From assembly GCA_013331125.1 (NCBI GenBank), contig DUGW01000194.1, positions 1 to 5,079 of the forward strand: a DNA stretch of 5,079 nt, read 5' to 3'. The stretch comes from Candidatus Woesearchaeota archaeon. GTDB taxonomy: Archaea; Nanoarchaeota; Nanoarchaeia; Woesearchaeales; UBA11576. The notes beneath the pieces are model-generated. The model saw only the letters and a list, made by a program, of their open reading frames with translations, had not been told where the DNA came from and did not search any database. A program made the translations under genes and the position numbers. Positions 1-5,079 of this stretch are shown piece by piece. Every line of letters begins with the position of its first letter. Positions within the stretch are counted from its first letter, which is position 1.

Positions 1-2
1 TT

Positions 3-1772
3 TACGTCATCAAACGCGCATTTGATGCAGCAATAGAGGAGCATAATCTCAGACCGATAAGGGTGAAAGCCCCAAACATAGATGTCGAGATTGACATACC
101 AGAGACGGACGAAGAGACAACACACGGAAAACTGATCACCGCACTCTGCAGAGCGATGCAAGCCATGGGAGAAAGTGCACTCAAATACCACCCAGGCACT
201 GAAGACATCAAGAACATGAAGGTCCTTGTAGCAAGTTGTTTCGACCAACTCTTCAATGAAGATAAGGAAAAAGCCATTGAACATTATGAGGTCGTGTTGA
301 CAGAAAATGATGGAAGGATGGCATCCGCGGCATTGAGAAGCCTTGATAGAGTGACAGAAGAGCATCCTGAAGAGGTCATGCGTTTGTACGAACTTGCAAT
401 AAAGAAGTCTGAGAAGGATATTGTCATCAGCGAAGCGATAAACCTCTACCAAAGATTGGCTCCAAGATTTCCCGAAAGGTTCCTATCCGCAAGAGAAGAC
501 GCGTTGGAGAGAGCTACAGACCGCGGGAGACACATGGCAGCAGCATCGATAAAAGCAATGACAAACACACTCAAGAACGCAAGAATAACACCTATCGAAG
601 ATGATAAGTACAGGTTCGTCAAAGCATATCTTGGATCCCCATACGTCGAAGGAAAGACACAGGAACAGGTGATCGATGAGCTCACACCCCTGATGCATGA
701 CAGAAAGCTCTCATTCAAAGCACTGCTCAGGGTGCTGAAAACAGGAAAACCGTCCTGTCTCGAGCAGGCAATTGAATTCGCAAGCATAGACATCCCGGGG
801 ATGATGGTGATAGGCAAGATATCAGACGAGGGACAGTCATCTGAGGTCTATCTTGCAGAGCACACACCTGTTGAAGGTTTCTCGCAGACGGTGGCACTCA
901 AGATAATGAAAAAGATACCTGCTGAAAAGATTGTTGAATACGAAAAAAAGAGCCACAAACCGGTCAAAGACCTGTGGATCAATGACATCACCAACCTGAT
1001 GGAACTGAGCCATGAGAACCTGGCGAAGGTGACGGATGTCGGAGAGTACAACGGAAGGGTGTACATAGCCCAGAGATATTACCGGAAAGGAAGCCTCGAG
1101 CAGAACCTCCTAAACATCAATCTCTCAAACTTCTGGAGGACTGCAGAGAAGATCATCGAAGGAGTAGCATTCCTACACAGTAAAGGCTACGTACATAGGG
1201 ACATAAAACCAGCAAACATATTCATGACAGGAGATGACGATATCGCAGTCATAGGAGACCTGCAGACATGCAGGAAGGTAAAAGAAGGGGAACCAGCAGG
1301 ACAGGACCTGCTCGGTTACACACATGGAGAGTCCCATGCGGCGCCGGAAGTGCTAAGGGAAAACCGCGCCTCATTCCAGTCTGATGTTTTCTCATTAGGA
1401 CTCACCCTGGTGAGGATGTACACACACCCTTTCAACATACAGTTCTATGACCCCAAAGGCCTCAAGATGGCAAGTGCTGATTACGCGAAGGGAAAATTCG
1501 ATAGAGATATAGAAGAATTTCTCTCCATGATACCGGAAGATGAAAAATTCCCGCTATTTGTGCTGATGAAGGAATGTCTTGCGTATGACCCAGAGGAAAG
1601 GCCGACAGACGCGGTTGAGCTCTTGAGAAGGTTCCGACAGACCGCGGATCACCTGAAGCCCGGGGAGAGAGCAAGGCAGATATTCAGACAGGTAGGAAAT
1701 GATGATAAGGTCATGGAAGAGCTGATAAGGATGTATCAAGAGAGCAAAGGAGAGAAAGATGGCAATAGATGA
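3..1772 (+). CDS. Hanks-type protein kinase with N-terminal HEAT-like repeats (5' partial)
   Basis: Predicted cytosolic Ser/Thr-type protein kinase. The frame is open from the left edge. The first possible start in view is GTG 63, which has no usable Shine-Dalgarno, and the codons before it read like protein, so I treat the gene as 5'-partial. Residue numbers count from that GTG. Residues 52-172 form about four helical units of 34-36 residues (starting near 52, 86, 121 and 157), resembling HEAT/ARM repeats and probably a protein-binding surface. The kinase domain spans about 246-530: VALK Lys280, HRD 378-380 with Lys382 and Asn385, metal-binding Asp399, APE 427-429, helix F Asp441 and helix H Arg513. 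Oddities are DLQ instead of DFG, a glycine loop with only Gly257, Asp308 where the helix C Glu is expected, and Gln337 as gatekeeper. No membrane segment is visible. The last 14 bases overlap the downstream paralogous kinase. The kinase call is firm; the substrate is unknown. Confidence 0.85.
   Translation, partial: YVIKRAFDAAIEEHNLRPIRVKAPNIDVEIDIPETDEETTHGKLITALCRAMQAMGESALKYHPGTEDIKNMKVLVASCFDQLFNEDKEKAIEHYEVVLTENDGRMASAALRSLDRVTEEHPEEVMRLYELAIKKSEKDIVISEAINLYQRLAPRFPERFLSAREDALERATDRGRHMAAASIKAMTNTLKNARITPIEDDKYRFVKAYLGSPYVEGKTQEQVIDELTPLMHDRKLSFKALLRVLKTGKPSCLEQAIEFASIDIPGMMVIGKISDEGQSSEVYLAEHTPVEGFSQTVALKIMKKIPAEKIVEYEKKSHKPVKDLWINDITNLMELSHENLAKVTDVGEYNGRVYIAQRYYRKGSLEQNLLNINLSNFWRTAEKIIEGVAFLHSKGYVHRDIKPANIFMTGDDDIAVIGDLQTCRKVKEGEPAGQDLLGYTHGESHAAPEVLRENRASFQSDVFSLGLTLVRMYTHPFNIQFYDPKGLKMASADYAKGKFDRDIEEFLSMIPEDEKFPLFVLMKECLAYDPEERPTDAVELLRRFRQTADHLKPGERARQIFRQVGNDDKVMEELIRMYQESKGEKDGNR
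1748..1753 (+). promoter_or_regulatory. Shine-Dalgarno of the second kinase gene
   Basis: AGGAGA ends 5 bases before ATG 1759 and lies inside the 3' end of the first kinase gene. With the 14-base gene overlap it supports ATG 1759 as the start and suggests the two kinases are translated from one mRNA, probably coupled. Confidence 0.7.
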
Positions 1773-3933
1773 TAAGGTGAAGGAAGGGGAAAGAGCCCCA
1801 CGGAACAGCCTGAGCCAAAGGGACAGATCCAGAGTTCTCAATGAAGTACAAAGATTCAGGGTCATGAGAGACCTCATAGGGTTATACAGAATGTCTTTAG
1901 ACAAATGCGCATGTTCCAGGATAAATGCCCTTGATGCAAGAGAGGTCATAATACAGGGCCTGGAGGCGTACCTCTCCTGCGACGAGAGGTTTGAACTGGT
2001 CTTCAGTCAGGATATAGAGTCATTCAAAGATGATATGCTAGGTAAAGAGTATGTCCTGATCGAGGCACCTGACATAGACCATCTAAAGTTCCCTGCAGTG
2101 ACGCGGGAACTCCGCTATAAGAGAAAAGACGGAAAAAAAGGATATAATTCAGTTCTTTATAGAGGAGCAAGATTCTTATGCGAAGATGAAAGGATCCTTG
2201 AAGGTGTCGAACCAAGAATGTTCAGAGTGCTGGAACGAGTGGCCTATGATAGAGAACAACTTGACCGGGCCACGGTGATCCGCCACGCAATCAGGATCCT
2301 GCTTCCCGAACATCATATATCGTGGAGACCTGGAGAGGTAAGATGCGAATCCCACATATATGATTATGATAGGCATTTCTCAAAAATGGAGCAGCATATC
2401 ATAATCCCGAAAGACAAAGAACAGAGTGGATTCTTAGCGCATGAATTGGCCACAGAAGGCGAGGATCCTAAGGAATCCGCATCAACCATAAGGTGGTTAC
2501 TTGACAGCACCTATTCCGGAAGTCCCCGACATGATGAGATAAGGAAAAAAAGGATAACAAAATCATTAGAATCTCTGGCAAGCATCCTGGTCAGAGACCA
2601 GGTCGTCCCAGGAAGCGGCAAGGAATGGGAAGTCCTCGAGGAACATATAAACTCAGCATGCATCCCTCATGAAGTCCAGTTAGGATCCATCGTATATGAA
2701 ATGACGAGATTCTGCTTCAGAGCATTCACTTTCACTGATATCGGGCTCGTCCACTTCTCATTTATGGAGGAATATGGTTCCCAGAGTATAAGTGCCAGAC
2801 CTTATAATGACCTTCCAAGAATCAAAGAGGTCATCAGTCATGATCACATAAAAGGTATCGAGCAGGCTGTAGAGCTCTCAGAGATGGACATCCCAAACTA
2901 CCTTATACTTGGTGAGATGCCATCACAGGGCATGACATCAAAAGTCTACATTGCAGAGGATCAGAGAGTCGGAAAGACAAAAGTGGCCCTCAAGATCATG
3001 AAACCGGAAGATGAGAAACATGCGAGACTCAGAAAGCTGGAAGAGAAAGGGGCTTCAAGTGTCCGGAAGATGTTTGAAAATGAGCTTGCGCAGCTGCAGA
3101 GATTAAGACACCCAAATATCGCTGACATAAGGGATTTTGGAGATTATCGTGGACGATTATTCATAACACAGAGGTATTATGAGCTCGGAAGTCTGGAAGA
3201 TAACCTGACGACAGTCGATTTCAAGAGCACCTTGTTAGCCATACTTAGAGGGATGAGTTTCCTCCACAGTCTGGGCAGGGTACATAGAGACCTCAAGCCA
3301 GCAAACATATTCATGACAGGAGACGATGATGTTGCAGTTGTAGGTGACCTTCAGACCTGTCGACGGGTAGAGGATCTCCAACCACATAAAGTCGGGGAGG
3401 ACATCTATGAAGGGTATGGCCTGACACATGGACTCTCCAGAGCGGCGCCTGAAGTGATTGAAAGACACTCATATGACCAGGCTGCAGACGTATATGGAAT
3501 CGGCATGCTCATATGGAGCATGATGACAGGAAAAGACTATCTCAGACCTTTGACTTCTGAGGAAACCGAAGGAAAAAGCAAGGCCGAGATCCAGAGGATG
3601 TGGAATGAAAAGGTCTTCCACAGCCTCAAGGACCAAGCATCGCATGTTGACCTGCCGTCAAAACAATATAACAGGGTAGGTGAACTCGCAACACACTGCC
3701 TGGCATACTATCGAGAGTACCGGATACCGGATGCAACACAGGTAATGACCATAGCTGAATCCATATTCGAACCTCCAGAAAAAACTGTTGAACGGCTAAT
3801 TGAGAGATATGGTCATGATCACGAAGTGATGGAGCTGCTCGTCAAAATATACAATCAACAGAAAGCAACATTCCAACAACCCCCTACGTTTCCCATCAAT
3901 CCCTTTGAACCCATAAAAGGCAGAAAGAAATGA
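1759..3933 (+). CDS. Hanks-type protein kinase with large uncharacterised N-terminal region
   Basis: A complete 724-aa predicted cytosolic Ser/Thr-type kinase, paralogous to the gene before it. Residues 1-365 match no family I recognise: a charged start, a KCACSR segment (Cys50, Cys52), mixed helix and strand, and no membrane segment. A conserved linker, EQAVE...DIP (368-379), leads into the kinase domain (about 380-670). Its catalytic set is complete: VALK Lys412, helix C Glu442, HRD 509-511 with Lys513 and Asn516, metal Asp530, APE 563-565, helix F Asp577 and helix H Arg655. It differs from the norm in DLQ for DFG, only the middle glycine (Gly391) in the nucleotide loop, and Gln471 gatekeeper followed by Arg472. 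A C-terminal helix holds VMELLVKIY (690-698), then a Gln/Pro-rich tail ends in GRKK. The upstream overlap implies joint expression with the first kinase, so the two may phosphorylate each other or pair (inference). Confidence 0.88.
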   Translation: MAIDDKVKEGERAPRNSLSQRDRSRVLNEVQRFRVMRDLIGLYRMSLDKCACSRINALDAREVIIQGLEAYLSCDERFELVFSQDIESFKDDMLGKEYVLIEAPDIDHLKFPAVTRELRYKRKDGKKGYNSVLYRGARFLCEDERILEGVEPRMFRVLERVAYDREQLDRATVIRHAIRILLPEHHISWRPGEVRCESHIYDYDRHFSKMEQHIIIPKDKEQSGFLAHELATEGEDPKESASTIRWLLDSTYSGSPRHDEIRKKRITKSLESLASILVRDQVVPGSGKEWEVLEEHINSACIPHEVQLGSIVYEMTRFCFRAFTFTDIGLVHFSFMEEYGSQSISARPYNDLPRIKEVISHDHIKGIEQAVELSEMDIPNYLILGEMPSQGMTSKVYIAEDQRVGKTKVALKIMKPEDEKHARLRKLEEKGASSVRKMFENELAQLQRLRHPNIADIRDFGDYRGRLFITQRYYELGSLEDNLTTVDFKSTLLAILRGMSFLHSLGRVHRDLKPANIFMTGDDDVAVVGDLQTCRRVEDLQPHKVGEDIYEGYGLTHGLSRAAPEVIERHSYDQAADVYGIGMLIWSMMTGKDYLRPLTSEETEGKSKAEIQRMWNEKVFHSLKDQASHVDLPSKQYNRVGELATHCLAYYREYRIPDATQVMTIAESIFEPPEKTVERLIERYGHDHEVMELLVKIYNQQKATFQQPPTFPINPFEPIKGRKK
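3915..3930 (-). terminator. possible T-rich terminator of the AbrB-PhoU gene
   Basis: Read on the minus strand just past the AbrB-PhoU stop, the sequence is TTTCTTTCTGCCTTTT, a pyrimidine/T-rich run of the kind that ends archaeal transcripts. It has no hairpin and lies within the last codons of the convergent kinase gene. It is only a candidate. Confidence 0.25.
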
Positions 3934-3940
3934 TATTCTA

Positions 3941-4843
3941 TCACGCAGGACACTCCATCTCCTCGCTCATGCTCTGGATTATCTCCAGCACGCCGAGAAG
4001 GTGATGAAGGGGTATGGCCTCATTCGGGTTCTTTGACATCATCTCGTATATCTTAGGCTTGACCTTGCTGTAATGCTTCTTCAGCACTATGACCTTGTTT
4101 ATCTCAGGCTTGTAGTAGAGGTCATAGAATGTCTCGAATGATTTCTTCACCTCATTTATTATGGCGAGGACGTTCTTAGACGGGAACTTCCCTGACTCCT
4201 TGATATGCTTGCACACGTCACGGCAGCGGTCAGAGATGGTCTCGAGAAGGTTGACGATATAATAATAAGACTTGCCCCGGGAATCGTCCCTGTAGCCCTT
4301 CATCACAAGTATGCGCCTCATGAAGACACACAGCTTGTCTATGGACTGGTCAAGCATCATTATATGCTCGATCAGCGAATCATCCTTCTTCTCGACAGCC
4401 TCTTTGAGGTTCTCGATGATGTTCTTGACCTGGAGGATGAACTTGCGCTGGTTGGACTCAAACTCAGAATCGATGCCCTCAGCGATGTTCTTCAGGACAC
4501 AGGCATCCTTGCCGTGGTCGATGATCTCGAAGCCCAGCATTATCCTGTTCACGCAGTCACGGACCAGAGGATAGACCTCAGGGTCGTTGTATGTGACGCG
4601 GATCACGTCATAACCCTGGATATAAGGCATGCCCAGGAGACGCTTGGCGAAATGGTCCTTATCTGTGAGGTGGACAGTCACCTCTTTCTTCTCAGGGACG
4701 CGGCCCCTGCTTACTATCAGAGAATGCCCTTTCTCGTCTACATCTATCTCTTCCCCGGGCTTCAGATTCAGCATCCTGGCCCAGCTGGAAGGAAGGCTCA
4801 CTGTGAGCGTGTTCTGCCCCACCCGGTTTATCTTACGTTTCAT
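3941..4843 (-). CDS. phoU: AbrB-PhoU fusion regulator (archaeal phosphate uptake regulator type)
   Basis: A 300-aa cytosolic regulator of the archaeal PhoU family. Residues 1-46 form an AbrB/SpoVT swapped-hairpin DNA-binding domain, recognisable from NRVGQNTLTVSLPSSWA and the following LKPGEEIDV. After a linker and a small alpha/beta section (about 50-110) comes an all-helical PhoU-like region (about 125-300). Its candidate metal-binding motifs are D165xxxD169 and E201xxxD205, the D/ExxxD pattern of PhoU helices. PhoU proteins elsewhere restrain Pst phosphate transport and its signalling; in archaea the added AbrB domain suggests direct transcription control, which is inference. Length is normal and the gene looks intact. 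No pst transporter gene is in view, so a phosphate role rests on family alone. The start is set by a TATA box about 28 bases upstream, which fits a leaderless mRNA. It converges on the kinase operon with a 7-bp gap. Confidence 0.85.
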   Translation of the reverse strand: MKRKINRVGQNTLTVSLPSSWARMLNLKPGEEIDVDEKGHSLIVSRGRVPEKKEVTVHLTDKDHFAKRLLGMPYIQGYDVIRVTYNDPEVYPLVRDCVNRIMLGFEIIDHGKDACVLKNIAEGIDSEFESNQRKFILQVKNIIENLKEAVEKKDDSLIEHIMMLDQSIDKLCVFMRRILVMKGYRDDSRGKSYYYIVNLLETISDRCRDVCKHIKESGKFPSKNVLAIINEVKKSFETFYDLYYKPEINKVIVLKKHYSKVKPKIYEMMSKNPNEAIPLHHLLGVLEIIQSMSEEMECPA

Positions 4844-4867
4844 TACAGATACAGTAGGATAAACTAG

Positions 4868-4882
4868 TATAAATACTTTTCG
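4868..4882 (-). promoter_or_regulatory. BRE/TATA promoter of the AbrB-PhoU gene
   Basis: On the minus strand CGAAAAG (4882-4876, BRE-like) runs directly into TATTTATA (4875-4868). The TATA centre is about 28 bases from the ATG at 4843, the usual TATA-to-transcription-start distance in archaea, so transcription should begin at or next to the start codon. No Shine-Dalgarno precedes that ATG, which agrees with a leaderless transcript. Confidence 0.65.
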
Positions 4883-4883
4883 G

Positions 4884-4909
4884 TATGTAATTACATAATT
4901 ACTAGTAAT
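4884..4909. promoter_or_regulatory. two abutting perfect palindromes, candidate operator
   Basis: TATGTAATTACATA (4884-4897) is a perfect 14-bp palindrome and is followed without a gap by ATTACTAGTAAT (4898-4909), a perfect 12-bp palindrome. They sit between the two divergent promoters, right behind the BRE of the AbrB-PhoU gene and about 18 bp before the TATA of the rightward gene. That is where a dimeric regulator could affect both. The binding protein is unknown; the neighbouring AbrB-PhoU protein is the obvious candidate. Confidence 0.5.
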
Positions 4910-4921
4910 AATTGTAATTGG

Positions 4922-4937
4922 TAAAAATATATATTTA
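4922..4937 (+). promoter_or_regulatory. TATA-type promoter of the rightward zinc-ribbon gene
   Basis: An A-run leads into TATATAT (4928-4934), centred about 43 bases before ATG 4974. Transcription would start near 4955-4958, giving a short leader of about 15-20 bases that contains a Shine-Dalgarno. The region is uniformly AT-rich, so the exact box is uncertain. Confidence 0.5.
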
Positions 4938-4951
4938 CACCGGACCTATTA

Positions 4952-4959
4952 GTAATTAC
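4952..4959. repeat. further copy of the GTAATTAC palindrome core
   Basis: GTAATTAC, the core of the 14-bp palindrome, recurs here at the expected transcription start of the rightward gene, inside a TAGTAAT context also found at 4903-4909. A weaker relative, GTAATTGG, lies at 4914-4921. A regulator bound here would be placed to repress. Confidence 0.4.
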
Positions 4960-4963
4960 AAAA

Positions 4964-4968
4964 AGGTG
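4964..4968 (+). promoter_or_regulatory. Shine-Dalgarno of the zinc-ribbon gene
   Basis: AGGTG lies 5 bases before ATG 4974. This favours that ATG over the in-frame GTG at 4971, which would be only 2 bases from the motif. Confidence 0.5.
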
Positions 4969-4973
4969 CGGTG

Positions 4974-5079
4974 ATGGGCGACAACGAAAAAACTGACAAC
5001 ACGACGAACATATGCTCGATATGCGGAAAGGCAGTGAAGAGGCCGGTCGAGGCGTTCGTCGAAATCGACAAGGACCTAT
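4974..5079 (+). CDS. start of a zinc-ribbon-like protein (3' partial)
   Basis: Only the first 35 residues are in the window and the frame is still open at the right edge. After a short polar, Asp/Asn/Thr-rich start the protein reads NICSICGKAVKRPVE, with a CxxCG zinc knuckle at residues 14-18 (Cys14, Cys17, Gly18). This is typical of the first half of a zinc ribbon; the second Cys pair would lie outside. The composition, GC-rich with many GAG/GTC/GAC codons, resembles the AbrB-PhoU gene and a normal host gene. A promoter and Shine-Dalgarno precede it, and it is divergent from the AbrB-PhoU gene with a 130-bp gap, so the two may share regulation. No function can be assigned from this fragment. 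Confidence 0.6.
   Translation, partial: MGDNEKTDNTTNICSICGKAVKRPVEAFVEIDKDL

Noticed and set aside
63..65. GTG as the true start of the first kinase
   Set aside because: No properly spaced Shine-Dalgarno (AAGG touches the codon) and the frame stays open with protein-like sequence back to base 3, so an upstream start outside the window is more likely. It cannot be excluded.
446..817. Minus-strand frame of 123 codons inside the first kinase
   Set aside because: Antisense to the well-supported HEAT/kinase coding region, with a composition typical of a reverse-frame shadow.
1257..1274. Pseudokinase because DFG is lost
   Set aside because: The metal-binding Asp, catalytic HRD Asp, Asn and the ATP-binding Lys are all present in both proteins, so loss of activity does not follow.
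1807..1915. Zinc site from the CxC near residue 50 of the second kinase
   Set aside because: Only two close cysteines, with no nearby second Cys/His pair in a known spacing.
1554..1949. Minus-strand frame of 131 codons across the kinase gene junction
   Set aside because: Spans the end of one kinase and the start of the next; both are supported by motifs and a Shine-Dalgarno, and no independent signal supports the antisense frame.
3934..3980. Terminator for the kinase operon
   Set aside because: No T-run or hairpin follows the stop on the plus strand; termination probably occurs further inside the convergent gene, but no site can be pointed out.
4205..4867. Long plus-strand open frame (220 codons) opposite AbrB-PhoU
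   Set aside because: Lies antisense to a clearly recognised gene, has no promoter or Shine-Dalgarno, and the translation resembles no protein; it is a shadow of the GC-rich codons.

Overview
The window looks archaeal, most likely from the DPANN group (Woesearchaeota/Pacearchaeota-like); that placement is an inference from gene content. Supporting signs are a one-chain AbrB-PhoU regulator of the archaeal type, BRE/TATA-style promoters in an AT-rich intergenic region (one placed for a leaderless transcript), and heavy use of AGA/AGG and ATA codons. There are no RNA genes, mobile elements or CRISPR arrays.

Positions 1-3933 (+ strand) hold two overlapping genes for large, soluble, Hanks-type (Ser/Thr) protein kinases. 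The first enters from beyond the left edge and carries HEAT-like helical repeats ahead of its kinase domain. The second is complete (724 aa), starts inside the end of the first behind a good Shine-Dalgarno, and has a ~365-residue N-terminal region I do not recognise. The two kinase domains are clearly paralogous (roughly 40-50 % identical by eye). They share unusual features: DFG is replaced by DLQ within a DLQTCR motif, the glycine loop keeps only its middle glycine, the gatekeeper is glutamine with an arginine next to it, and the flanking motifs EQA(I/V)E...DIP and VMxxL(I/V)xxY are common to both. The catalytic Lys, HRD-K-N residues and metal-binding Asp are kept in both, so both are probably active. 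Neither shows a transmembrane segment.

Positions 3941-4843 (- strand) encode a 300-aa AbrB-PhoU protein, convergent with the kinases with a 7-bp gap. It is more GC-rich than they are.

Positions 4844-4973 form a divergent promoter region. It holds a TATA/BRE for the AbrB-PhoU gene, a second TATA for a rightward gene, and between them two abutting perfect palindromes (14 and 12 bp), with a further copy of the GTAATTAC core near the rightward start. This layout suggests one shared operator, perhaps bound by the AbrB-PhoU protein itself. Positions 4974-5079 begin a small rightward gene with a CxxCG zinc-ribbon-like motif, cut by the window edge.

The tandem kinase pair, with different N-terminal (probably sensing or docking) modules on a shared atypical kinase core, is the most unusual content. 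Nothing in the sequence identifies its signal or substrate.
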